A stretch of 64,000 bases of DNA from Malachius bipustulatus (taxonomy: Eukaryota > Arthropoda > Insecta > Coleoptera > Melyridae). The position numbers and the translations under genes are program-made. A model generated the notes under the pieces. It had not been told where the DNA came from, did not search any database, and saw nothing but the letters and a program-made list of their open reading frames with translations. Below, in pieces: positions 12,600-23,594 of this stretch. Positions within the stretch are counted from its first letter, which is position 1, and each line of letters opens with the position of its first letter. The stretch lies in the NCBI GenBank assembly GCA_910589415.1, contig OU342634.1:20953144-21017143 (forward strand). Direction: 5' to 3'.

Positions 12600-13035
12600 C
12601 ACCAAATGTTATACGCATCTAAAGGACATAATTATATTTTACCTTCACTTTTGAATAAATTTTAAACGTATGTTGACACCCAATGGTATACGTATTTTTA
12701 CACTCAATGCTATACGTATTTAAATGACGTATTTTTACCTGCACTTTTGAACTAATTTAAAACGTATGTGGACACCCTATCGTATACGTATGTCGACACC
12801 TAATCGTTTACGTATGTTGACACTCGATGCTATACGTATTTAAATGACGTATTTTTACCTTCACTTTTGAATTAATTTTAAACGTATGTGGACACGCAAT
12901 CATATACGTATGTTGACACTCAATGCTATACGTATCTTAAAGACGTATATTTGGCGTTTACTTTTTAATTAAATTTAAACGTATGTTGACATGCAATCGT
13001 ATACGTATATTAACACCCAATTGTATACGTATGTT
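12600..13035. repeat. Subterminal minisatellite of ACGTATG...ACAC units
   Basis: Units of roughly 30 bp of the form ACGTATGTTGACACCCAATC recur, combined into a higher-order unit of about 115-120 bp that also contains ATGACGTATTTTTACCT and CACTTTTGAAT. Each copy contributes one or two ACGTAT words. It lies in the left subterminal region of element 1. Confidence 0.85.
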
Positions 13036-13039
13036 CTTA

Positions 13040-14700
13040 GGATGTATATTATCTTTAATCCACCCTATGGTAAATATTTTTGTAATCCTTTCATGTACTG
13101 AAAAATCCACAAAAAAATTCTTGAAAGAAACCAATTACCTAATACAGTACCCAGTCAAAAATTTATTTTTGGTATAGGTACCTAATTTAGAATCATTATT
13201 AGCAAAAAATATAATTGAAAAAACTTATACTTACCTTATTATATTGATTTTCAATATAGGTCCAAATTAATCTTCATCAGTAATCAATAAATATATCATT
13301 TTTTAACAGGATTATTAAGGTTTATGGTTTGATATATTTATTATTTGAATCTGACTCGTATCATTTGCTGCTATAACTCTGAGTACCTACAATACTCTAT
13401 AATACCTACTTAAAAAACGAGATAAATTTGAACCTATGAATTCAATATGTCCTTCTGCCTATTATAACAAGCTGTATAAAAGTTTTATAGTAACTAGAAA
13501 AATTAAATTTTGCAAATTGGAAATTACAAATTACTAGGGCATCAGAAAAAAACACCTAATAAACTGTAAGTTTTTATTAGGAAAGTGCAACCTTAACTTG
13601 AAAAAAACATTGAGCATTAATAGTTGTATGTCTTCAAATAATTAAAATTATTGTTAAAGATATTAATTTTGTGAGAATGAATCTACCACACAAGCAAATA
13701 TTTTTTTCTGTTAGGTATTTATAAGTTCGCTCACTATCTAATAACATAAAGCATAAATTCAATATTCGAGAAAACAAAATTAATATTTGGTAACACTCTA
13801 ACACTCACTGTTGTACCTAAGTATATAATATTAATAATTTCTTACTCCTCCTTTTACTATTTTTGTGTCTTTTTATTGAATCAGTGTCTCTACTTTGCTA
13901 ACTTCAGCCAATCTTTCAGTTCTTTTACAAAATTTCGTATGTCGGTGCATGGTAAAAGTTTAAAAGCTGCTCTCTTCCCGAATAGGACGGTTTTACAGCC
14001 TCTAAAATTAGTCTAGATTATTATTTTGCACATTATAGGTACCAGTTATTAGTTTTGTGTATATGTAATTATAAATTAATGTAAGTAATTATAATAATTA
14101 TTATAAATGTGTATGAGTATTATTATACTTACATCATTCTTGTCTCTTTCACTGGGCATTTATCTCGACCTGATCTGCTATTGAGAATACATTCAGTGGA
14201 CAATTTGCAAATTTTTCCCTGCTGTTTTGAAGGGTAGAAAAGGCCACCACTAAAATGTATTTTGCACGTAACTTTTTCTCACACCTGTATCGCCATTTTT
14301 AAATCCATCAATCCCAGAAATCGTATCTCAGCTCAGATACGCACCTACCTACCTATGAAAATGTTAAAATAGGTATTTATTATTATTGATTGAAAACTTT
14401 GTTAGGTAAGTACTTACTTTGCACGTAACGTAATTACATCACTCACTTTACTTTGGTGTTATAACTCGTGTTATAATAACTTTATCATGTCAATCAGTCA
14501 ATCACACGCTAAATCAGCATCAACATCTAGACTAGAACTGGAACTGAGACTGAGACGGAGAGCGTACTGACTGGGAAGTGATATTTTCATTTTCATTTAA
14601 ATTTTTTGTATTCTCACGGAAACAAATAGGTACAGACTGCAGACCATGCACCTGCAGATGTAGGGTTGCGGATGGCGGAGTAGGAGACGAAAACAGGTTC
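13040..14700. other. Core of element 1, no gene recognised
   Basis: About 1.7 kb without the ACGT words that fill both sides. It has only short ORFs. The three overlapping ORFs at 14532-14787 lie on both strands over the same bases and have no recognisable motif. If element 1 ever carried a gene, it is not identifiable here. Confidence 0.5.
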
Positions 14701-14731
14701 TCTGTCCCGTACCCCTTGACTGGAAGTCTGG

Positions 14732-17290
14732 TCGTTGAATACATACCAATACCAAACGTAGAAAAAGAAACAATTTCAATAACATAAATAAACGTTGTAC
14801 TTGAACTGAACTTTAACGAATGCTATATACAAATGGTTTATGTGGTCTACGTAATATACGTGTTTATAATAAATAAACGTTTTTAGTCTCGACGTTTTTT
14901 TTTGAGTAGCTTTTTTACTAATGGGAAACGTTGAATACATACCAATACCAAACGTAGAAAAAGAAACAATTTCAATAACATAAATAAACGTTGTACTTGA
15001 ACTGAACTTTAACGAATGCTATATACAAATGGTTTATGTGGTCTACGTAATATACCCCAGGCAGCAATCGAACATTCACTGAATGTTAAAAATGAACATT
15101 CAGCCAATGTTAGAAACGACAGATTCGTGAACATTCAATGAAGGTTAGTTTTAAATGTTCAGTGAATGTTCAGATTTAAGCTTCAGTGAACATTTATAAA
15201 TGAATGTTTACTGAACATTCAAAAATGAACATTCAGCCAATGTGAAAAACGACAGATTCGTAAACATTCAATGAATATTAGTTTTAAATGTTGAGTGAAT
15301 GTTTGTTTTTTTTTTATCAAACTGATCATCACTAAGAATTGTATTGCCTATATGGAGCTGAAAAGCTGAAAAAAATAATACTTACTATGTAGGTGTATTC
15401 CATTTATCAATCCATCAGTGAACAATATAAATTATTATTATTATAAGGTCACATTTGCTCTTCCGTGTTGTTTTTCTTCTTCCTGTCTACATCATAATAC
15501 CTACCTACCTATAATACCTGGGATGAAGAATTAGATTAGTTTGCATCACTCTCTGCACCTTCTCTATCCGACCAGACAAGCATAAAATACTTAGCTTGCT
15601 GATAATTTATTGTGACTTTTATACCTATATACATAGGTATATTCATAGTTTAGAAAAACAAGATGAAATGCCGAGAATAGCGGACATATTGGTATTGGAC
15701 ACAAGAGCACAAGACAATAAGATAATACTGGGAATGCAATAGACAAGAGAGCTGCGCGCGCAACACCTCGTTTATAAATCTGGTTTTTATCAATTTTTAA
15801 GTCAAATATTTTCGTTTCAGCATGTAATTTTCCAATTTTTTTTGGTATATGTTATTTACCTGATGTCAGTGTACCTGTATGTAATTGCGTGCAATAAACA
15901 TTTCATCTTAAACATTGTATGAATGTTAATTAAACATTGCATTGTGAATGTTCAGTATCTAATGTTCAATGAATGTTTATTCAAGGTCTGAAAACGAACA
16001 TTAGAATCTGAACGTTGCCTGAATATTCGGAAAGTCTGTTTAACATTAGAGCAATGTTTAACGTTCGGTGAACATTTAGGGAACATTCAGTGAACATTCC
16101 TTGCTGCCTGGGACGTGTTTATAATAAATAAACGTTTTTAGTCTCGACGTTTTTTTTGAGTAGCTTTTTTACTAATGGGAAACGTTGAATACATACCAAT
16201 ACCAAACGTCGAAAAAGAAACAATTTCAATAACATAAATAAACGTTGTACTTGAACTGAACTTTAACGAATATTAAATACAAATGGTTTATGCGTGGTCT
16301 ACGTAATATACGTGTTTATAATAAATAAACGTTTTTAGTCTCGACGTTTTTTTTGAGTAGCTTTTCTACTAATGGGAAACGTTGAATACATACCAATACC
16401 AAACGTCGAAAAAGAAACAATTTCAATAACATAAATAAACGTTGTACTTGAACTGAACTTTAACGAATATTAAATACAAATGGTTTATGTGGTCTACGTA
16501 ATATACGTGTTTATAATAAGTAAACGTTTTTGGTCTCGACGTTTTTTTTGAGTAGCTTTTCTACTAATGGGAAACGTTGAATACATACCAATACCAAACG
16601 TCGAAAAAGAAACAATTTCAATAACATAAATAAACGTTGTACTTGAACTGAACTTTAACGAATATTAAATACAAATGGTTTATGCGTGGTCTACGTAATA
16701 TACGTGTTTATAATAAATAAACGTTTTTAGTCTCGACGTTTTTTTTTGAGTAGCTTTTCTACTAATGGGAAACGTTGAATACATACCAATACCAAACGTA
16801 GAAAAAGAAACAATTTCAATAATATAAATAAACGTTGTACTTGAACTGAACTTTAACGAATACTATAGGTATACAAATGGTTTATGTGGTCTACGTAATA
16901 TACGTGTTTATAATAAATAAACGTTTTTAGTCTCGACGTTTTTTTTTGAGTAGCTTTTCTACTAATGGGAAACGTTGAATACATACCAATACCAAACGTC
17001 GAAAAAGAAACAATTTCAATAACATAAATAAACGTTGTACTTGAACTGAACTTTAACGAATACTATATACAAATGGTTTATCTGGTCTACGTAATATACG
17101 TGTTTATAATAAATAAACGTTTTTAGTCTCGACGTGTTTTTTGAGTAGCTTTTCTATTAATGGGAAACGTTGAATACATACCAATACCAAACGTCGAAAA
17201 AGAAACAATTTTAATAACATAGATGAACGTTGTACTTAAACGGAAATTTAACGAATATTATATACAAATGGTTTAGATAGCCTACGCAAT
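14732..17290. repeat. About 196-bp tandem array, seven-plus copies
   Basis: The unit runs from ACGTGTTTATAATAAATAAA to the next such word. Starts are at 14858, 16113, 16310, 16505, 16702, 16902 and 17098, spacing 195-200 bp, preceded by a partial unit from about 14732 and ending in a diverged unit near 17290. Each unit carries about seven ACGT tetramers. The first complete unit is separated from the second by element 2. Copies differ by few substitutions (for example TACGAA/TATTAA variants and TATGTGG/TATGCGTGG), so the array expanded recently or is homogenised. Confidence 0.92.
15056..16112. mobile_element. Element 2: CCCAGGCAGCAA termini, GAACATTC-rich, 1.06 kb
   Basis: A perfect 12-bp TIR (CCCAGGCAGCAA) bounds the element, and the dinucleotide AC flanks both sides (15054-15055 and 16113-16114). 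The empty site is known from the neighbouring tandem copies (GTAATATACGTGTTT), so the 2-bp duplication is firm. Both subterminal regions (15070-15305 and 15895-16105) are packed with GAACATTC / GAATGTTC words, often as pairs such as GAACATTCACTGAATGTT. The 590-bp core lacks these words and has no ORF worth naming. It shares end sequence and layout with element 1 but uses a different internal word. Confidence 0.9.
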
Positions 17291-17508
17291 ATACGTATTA
17301 CCAGGGTTAAATTCTTACTGTAATTTATACGTATTCATATCTCCTAATATTTAACGTATAAGGTATATTACCTACGTCTATTTTGATAGATAAGATACGT
17401 ATAGTTTAAAAAGCGTGACTAATATACGTTTGGAAATTAAACTGAAACCAAATTTAAACCAATTTTACGTATAATAAACGTTTAATACACCAAGCTGTGC
17501 TGCCTGGG

Positions 17509-17578
17509 CTGAGTCAGTCCTCCTGTTGTTTTCATGGATCGCATAAGAGTCTGTTTTGGTAGAACTGTTAGGTTATTA
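17509..17578 (-). pseudogene. PIN/XPG-like nuclease gene, upstream fragment
   Basis: This is the other side of the gene split by the 5.2-kb insertion. On the minus strand the open frame reads TLMRSMKTTGGLTQ up to the insertion point. Removing the insertion and one copy of the CT duplication joins it in frame to GRGITDS, giving the continuous TTGGLTQGRGITDS, typical of the family. Further upstream toward the right TIR no more of the N-terminal coding region is recognisable, so most of it has been deleted. Confidence 0.7.
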
Positions 17579-17723
17579 TTATTTATTAATATTAATTCAC
17601 CTAAAGTACTGAATGCACATGCACCTTACAGGTTTAGATAAGAATGGCGAATTTCAAAAAAGTACTAGATCTAGTACAATAATTGTATGGCGAGACGCAC
17701 ATTGCAGCGTCGGGCGCGCTCCG

Positions 17724-18197
17724 CTCAACTTCGCAGCGCGCTAGAGGTCGTAATTTTTGTCGAAAATAATAAATAAAAAAATGAAATTGTAGGCCTTAAT
17801 ATGCTCTACAAGTTTGATATCAAACATTTTTTCGATATCTTTTACGAGAAAAAACAAAATAGCAAAAAAGTCACTCCCCAAATTTATGGTTTTTTCGATC
17901 GATATCTCGATAACGATGAACGATACGTAAAAAATGTAAAGGACCTTAATTGTAGATTGTAAGAAAAGCAACAAAAAAGTATTGCGAAAAAATTTTCGTA
18001 TCTCAACGGAGAACCGAGTTATGATGAAAAAACTGAATTTAACATTTTTTTCAAGATGGCGGAAAATGCACAAGGTAATTTTGGTCGACAATTTGAAGTT
18101 AAGCTTTTCTAGGCCCCCCCCACGTAATATCCAAAATTTGGCTTTCTCGGTTCATTTGCATTTCTAACCCGTTATTTCCGACGTAATGACTGGACTA
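17724..18197. repeat. Right terminal inverted repeat of the large element
   Basis: Inverted partner of 10449-10917. The C run near 18113 mirrors the G run in the left arm, and the inner edge carries GCGCGCTAGAGGTCG. A short extra stretch (ACCCGTTATTTCCGACG) near the outer end is not matched in the left arm. Confidence 0.85.
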
Positions 18198-18200
18198 ATA

Positions 18201-19690
18201 ATGCGTTTCTGTTTTTGAGACAATATTTTCGTGGTTTAGAAAAATTACGTGCATCTTTGAATGTAAATCGAAATTGTGGAATTTATCACGGGTAGATGAC
18301 TCAACCAGAGTGTGATTGTGAGAGTGTTCTTTTAAATTGTTGTTGTACCTATAAAATTAATGTTCTGATACCATGTCAACATGAATTTTGATTCACCGTC
18401 GTTTGGAGCCCATTAACAGAACCTATTTCTGCACATCACTCAAAATATATGTTCCTGATAATATCGTGCCAATAATGTTTTGCGATTAGGTACTTACTTA
18501 TGATTTTAAGTAAAAAGTTCTTGAAAAGCACGTCTGTTGATTGTGCTCTGCATTTGCTGGAATATGGAAATTATAGTGCAAAGCGATGTATAATAACCTG
18601 AAAGCAGCTGTCGACCCCTCTTCGGGAAGATCGTTTTCAGGGTCTGTTGCACACCCGAATACAAGAATATCCCAAGAAGCGCGAGACAGGCAAGCGGCAA
18701 GACAACAAGCAGCAACCATCAGAGGCACTGCGGTAGCTTTTGCCCGGCTCGTGTAATCCGGGGCTACAAAGTCATTCAACTTTTTAGTGCCAGGCCAGTT
18801 GGCAGCAAGGGATGATTACCAGCCTCGCCTTTCTCGACCACTATCTCACACCACGTCAAGGGCGTATCAGGGAGCAGGAAAATAGGTCAAGTCGCTTGAA
18901 GTTCTTAATCTATTTCAGTAGTGAAGTGAATATGTGGCAAAAATAGAGCTTAATATATGGGACTTGAAAATTTAAGCCCGTATGTTGACAGAGCGATGAG
19001 TTGATAATAATTATTATATAAGGTTTTAGTTTTCTGATTAGAACCTTTTTATATCTAGTTAGCTATAGATACTTCTTGTGTAAGCTATGAAGACAAAAAT
19101 AAAATATTAATTAAAGATTTGGTGCAGAGGAGGCGTATTGTTGTAACTAGGGTTCTAGTTATTTCTACCTAAGGAGTGAAAGTGGGGGATTTTAGTATAT
19201 TTTTTAATAATAAATCCTACTATTGTGGACACCATACTTATGTCAATCACTACAGACCATCATTTAGGTATGGGAACTTCTTCCAAACTTCAAACTTAAA
19301 ATTTTCGAAATACCCTTGTAGCTTTATCTTTCAAGATGATTGCGTGACATGAGATCTTGTAGCAGTTAGAAACGCCTTTTAAAGCTATGATTGTATCTTG
19401 TACAGTCTATCCCTTCAAAGTTCGCAAAAACTCCTTTTTGTCGCTCGATTACTTACAGGTTACAGAGGTCGCAGTTTTCGATCTAGGGAAACAAATTTCT
19501 GTATCTTCCAGGCATCTGCCTGGAAGGCGTGCTCTAATATTGCATTTGAGCAATATCGTATCATTATGTAAAAAATAGGCGTCCGTTTAATTTCGTTTAT
19601 TGGTATATTTTGGACATCAATGCTACGCAGAAGGAAACTTCAAAGTCAAATAAACAGACAGGTATGATATATGAAAAAAGTTTTCCGACT
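18201..19690. other. Non-coding stretch
   Basis: No gene recognised. The block 18590-18880 is noticeably richer in G+C than its surroundings and holds two overlapping minus-strand ORFs without recognisable motifs. Confidence 0.45.
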
Positions 19691-20049
19691 TTTAAATGCA
19701 GTAACCCTGCCATGTTTGTTGTCGAGAGTTTGATTTTCTTTTAGCCTGTATTGGCTCTTTGATCCTCTATCATGTGTTTTGTTTACTGTGTGTTTCTAAT
19801 TATTTGTGTTTTGTTGAAGTGTGTGTTGTTGTAGTTCTCTGATGTGTTTCGCCAGAGGCATGTTGATTTATATTTGTGTTTTCTGCTGTTGTGAATTCTT
19901 TTTATTCCGTTCAATTGGTCCAATATTTTAGTTTCCTAAAGAACTGGTTTGATTTATGATTGAGGATATTATTGCGTTATAAAATTTAAATGTTTGCTCT
20001 TTACTAGTGGAAAGTTCTGCATGTTATAGTAGTGGATGTCCTAATTGGA

Positions 20050-20882
20050 ATACGATGTTTTGTTTTACGGTTTATTTATTATTTTGTTCGCTTTTGTGTA
20101 TTTGACTGTGTATTTGTATTTTGGTTTATTTGGCTCTGTTATGTTGGGTTCTTTTTTGCTGCGTCCCTGTAGTTGGGTTGTTTTTATGCTTCTTGTTTTT
20201 TTTTGTTTTTGTGGTTGGGGAGAGCATACTAGTTTGAAGGGTGGGGTCTTGCTCAGTTTGCGTATTTGGCCGGGTGGTATTCCCGTCTCTGGTGATTTTT
20301 GCTTTGTAAAAATTGATGTTCCTTGTCTTTATTTGTATTTTATTAGATTGACTATTTCCAGCCATTTTTCCGGCACTTTTAGTATTATTGGTGGAGTTTT
20401 TTTCTTCTTTTTGTTGTCGAGTGGGCGGTGTGGTTTTCGAGATAGACGCTTTATTGTAGAGTTTTGTTTACCTAGACTTTGTAACAGGATTGGATTCTGT
20501 AAGATTTAAATACACATCTTCATTTTCATCCATCCTCTTACGTATAGCTTAACGGGGCAAACTGATTTTGCTATCCTATTTCATTTCTCGAGATTTTTAT
20601 TGTCTTAAATGTTTTGGCTGTCTTCTTAAGTAATTGGTATTCTTCTTCTTCTTCGGTACCTCTTTTTTTGTTTTTGCCATCTTGTTGGATTTTATTCAGT
20701 TTGTTAATAAAGAAATTCATTACTTCTTTTATTTCTTCTGGGTCTTCCAGTCCAAATCGCGTGTTTTTCGCTATTTGTGATCTATTGGGTTGGTGACTGT
20801 GTGTTTTGTTATGTGCGGTGTATGTATGTTGGTGCTGCAGGTCGAGGATGACCCTGCCCCCCTGTGTGATAAAAGAGGTCAC
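20050..20882 (-). pseudogene. Degraded retroelement ORF1 (gag-like)
   Basis: The minus strand is strongly A/C-rich from about 20930 to 19690, unlike its neighbours. An open frame from 20882 to 20571 begins MTSFITQGGRVILDLQ and includes an acidic, Lys-rich stretch. After a break the reading continues as KKKKTPPIILKVPEKWLEI, then by a frame change as NFYKAKITRDG. The PPI-hydrophobic-x-W pattern followed by an FY(K) block resembles the central region of gag-like ORF1 of Jockey/I-type non-LTR elements. At least one frameshift and stops are present and no zinc knuckles or reverse transcriptase follow. A plus-strand 154-codon ORF over the same bases is a shadow of this composition. The assignment is a motif-level guess. 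Confidence 0.4.
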
Positions 20883-20929
20883 CTGCGCCTTGATGTGTTG
20901 GTCCCGTGATCTACATCTTTACAGCTTCT

Positions 20930-22948
20930 GAGTCTACCAGTTTCGCTGTTCAGTGTTAGTTTCACTTGTTATGCGTACGTGAATCTCGTTTTACATAATT
21001 CTGAATTTCCTCTCATCTATTTAGGCAATGTAATATCGTTACCCAAGAAACAAAAATTATACTGGGGTATATCTGCCTCTATTAGATTACATTTAGATCC
21101 ACATTCAGTAAGATACGCGCAAAATAAGTAATTCTGACAATATCTATCTCTCTTTATAATATCTAACAAACTGATTCTAGATAAATAGGTACTTCTAATT
21201 TTCAATGAAATCTAGAAAGATGAAGTTTCGGAAATTATGTTCTCCTAGATATAAAAGAAATTGCAGAAGAAAATGGAAATTGAATAATTATTTCTTTTCA
21301 TGTTTGAACTTGGAAAAGAAGCTGATTATGTATCTCAGTACCTCATTACTTACTACTAAAACCAACTTTTTTTTCTTTGTGGTTTATTTACGTAGTACCT
21401 AATGAAGAAATTCTGTAAATATTTACAGATGTAGGTAAATGTTTCTTAATTGAAACTTATGACAAATGCTACAGACAACTATAATAACGTTAAGCGAATC
21501 TGGAAGCCTTATGTCATTTTGTATTAATTCTAAGATTTAGGTAAGTATCTTTCGTGATGCAAAACTCATAAATGTTTGTGTAGCAATCTTTGTTTGCTAT
21601 ACATAAATTTTGTATGTAAATAGGAAACATATTTATAGATGTACCTACACTAACTGAGAAAATTTTGTGTATTCACGGAATATTAAATTATGCAGAAGGT
21701 AGCATGTAGAAGAGAAGCAAGTTGTTGGCAGTTCATGCTTGAGGAAATCCAATAAATATTATAATAGATCAGTAGATGGAGTTTAATAAAAATTTCACCC
21801 TCGTTTCATTCAGAATGAAATTATTATTTGCGTCTGTATATGATGGATATTGACACTTACTTCCAGCGTATATAGGTTACCTCTTTCTTAGGTTGAATGA
21901 CTTTCGATTTCGGTGTTTGAGTTATGACGATTTATTTAATAGGTAGGTATGGGTAATAATTTGAGCGGTGAAAATATTTTACAAATTTGTGTCGTAGGTA
22001 CTTTGAAAACTTACAATACTCGTGAGCCAATAAATGATTTCTTTTATTATCTGCTGATCAGCAAAGTGACACGCTTTTTACTAGCAGAATACTGAAAATA
22101 ATTATATTTCAATATTTCTGTAGATGTCTTTTTCATTCAATTTCGCTTTTCATTGTAAATTTAAATGTCAGGTTTATTTGATGTCACTTTTATTCGGGGA
22201 AATCGTTTAATTTATAAAAAGATTCTAATTAAATCTCTTCTTTCACTTTTTCCTTCATTCAAAACTAGAACTGCGAAGAAGTTGTATCGGCTTGCTTTGT
22301 ATCAAATAAATCGGCTTTTGCAATGTAAGCAAACACGATTCCAAGTCGCAGTCGGTTCCAACTGTAGCTGTAATGTATTAGTTACAGGTTATAGGGAACG
22401 TGGGCGTTACGAGTCTGCACCTAAAACCTAAAGTTAAGGTAAATTTAAGCTTATTTATTATGGATTAGGTTCCCAATATAGCTATGTCAATTTATTATTC
22501 TCCAAAGTCTAACACTGTGCTCTTTGCATCTGAATATTCCAAAGCAGTAAGCGGCTAAAGCTTTAAATATTGCGACCGAATTTATAATTACAAAGGATTT
22601 CAAATTAATGTGGATCTGTGGGTAGATATAAGATCAGTAGGTATGCTGAATTTATAAAATAGGTACCCCATCAATTGTATATAGTTTAACATCAGCTTCT
22701 AATTTTGTTTTGATATTCCTGAAGAATATTCGGAAAAATCACTTATAACTTACATAACAAAATATTACAAAAATAATATTTTCCTGACGAAAGAAAATTT
22801 TTCTACGAAGAACTTTCGTGCACGGTGCCAAAATTTAAATGCTTCTAATAAGAAATACATAACGACTCTATAAATTACAGCAGTATAGGCAACGCCGCCT
22901 TCAGGAGCCATTTTTTCAAATAAAATTAATCTGGTGGAAAATATACAA
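20930..22948. other. Non-coding stretch
   Basis: AT-rich, only short ORFs without motifs. Repeated short GTAGGTA-type words occur, as elsewhere in the window. Confidence 0.5.
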
Positions 22949-23594
22949 TACAGGGTCTTTCTTTATTGGCCAGTGTCATTTTAGGAGGTAATAGAGCATC
23001 GGAAAATTAGTGGACTTCCCTAACAAAATATTTTTCGGAAAGACATGATATACGAGTGTCAAATTCTTCAAAGTTGAAGCTTGAAAATCGAGCTCTGGGC
23101 ATAACTCATAACATAACTTTAGGGCCGCTTGAGCGATGTTGTTCAAAATTAGTGCACAGAATTTTGGGACAGATACCTTTTACTTATTGGTAATAACTTT
23201 TTCAAAAACTGTCCAGCGGCGCAGACATTGGGTGGTTGCCCCAATTTTTCAGCCTCATCTTCTACACCTCTCTATATTTTCCATAGATGGTCATATTTTT
23301 AGACTATATACATCTTAATTTGAAAAGAAAAACTTTTATATTAAGTATCGTTTCCGAGCTATCATTGTAGTTTAAACATTTTTCTGTCATCAAACTGAAA
23401 TAATTTTTATTGTTAAAATTTTATTATGTGGAAAACAAACACAAATTAATTGAAAAAGTCTACACCTCCGTTATCATGTTTTCCTGAAAATTATTTTGTG
23501 TCAAAAGACCACTTACTTTGCGATTCTATATTACCTCCTAAAATAACACTGAAATGAACAAAAATGACAACTAACAAAAATGAAACATCCTGTA
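22949..23594. mobile_element. MITE, TACAGGGTC/TACAGGATG termini
   Basis: The left end TACAGGGTCTTTCTTTATTG and the subterminal block AGTGTCATTTTAGGAGGTAAT are mirrored at the right end as TACAGGATGTTTCATTTTTG and CAGTGTTATTTTAGGAGGTAAT. Length is about 646 bp. The 60-codon ORF near 23136 is probably chance. End sequence resembles the other TACAGGGT-ended elements of the window, so they may be related by the enzyme that moves them. Confidence 0.65.

Larger units (their letters stand above)
12270..17508. mobile_element. Element 1: CCCARGCAGCACA termini, ACGT-word-rich, 5.2 kb
   Basis: The left end reads CCCAAGCAGCACA and the complement of the right end reads CCCAGGCAGCACA, a 13-bp TIR with one mismatch. 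The dinucleotide CT flanks both sides (12268-12269 and 17509-17510); removing the element and one CT restores the reading frame of the nuclease gene it interrupted, so the boundaries are well supported. Both subterminal regions are saturated with ACGT-containing words (ACGTAT, AACGTT, TACGTA): left about 12290-13035, right about 14730-17480. The core from 13040 to 14700 lacks them and holds no recognisable gene. A second element with the same termini (15056-16112) is inserted in the right array. No transposase is found, so it is probably non-autonomous. Superfamily unknown. Confidence 0.8.
10449..18197. mobile_element. Large DNA-transposon-like element with about 470-bp TIRs
   Basis: The two ends are long inverted copies of each other, beginning TAGTCCAGTCATTA at 10449 and ending with its complement at 18197. 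The arms contain the same landmarks in mirror order: the G run near 10516 and the C run near 18113, a GATCGATATCTCGATAACGATG stretch, and CGACCTCTAGCGCGC near the inner edge. The trinucleotide ATA flanks both outer ends (10446-10448 and 18198-18200), so a 3-bp target duplication is possible; if the end is set at AGTCC the six flanking bases match only in part. Between the TIRs lies a broken nuclease-like gene on the minus strand, itself split by a 5.2-kb insertion. Without that insertion the element would be about 2.5 kb, an internally deleted copy. Long TIRs with a 3-bp duplication and an XPG-like gene would fit the Academ superfamily as I recall it, but this is inference. Confidence 0.75.

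Noticed and set aside
17741..18167. ORFs of 61-116 codons repeated in both arms of the large element
   Set aside because: They are shared because the TIRs are copies; both strands are open and no motif is seen.
10449..18197. Maverick/Polinton identity (long TIR beginning AG, possible 6-bp duplication)
   Set aside because: No polymerase B, integrase, protease or ATPase sequence is present and the six flanking bases match only partly. The nuclease-like gene is not a Polinton gene.
20045..20509. 154-codon plus-strand ORF with membrane-like, Phe/Leu-rich protein
   Set aside because: It is the antisense shadow of the A/C-rich ORF1-like block; T-rich strands give such hydrophobic ORFs.
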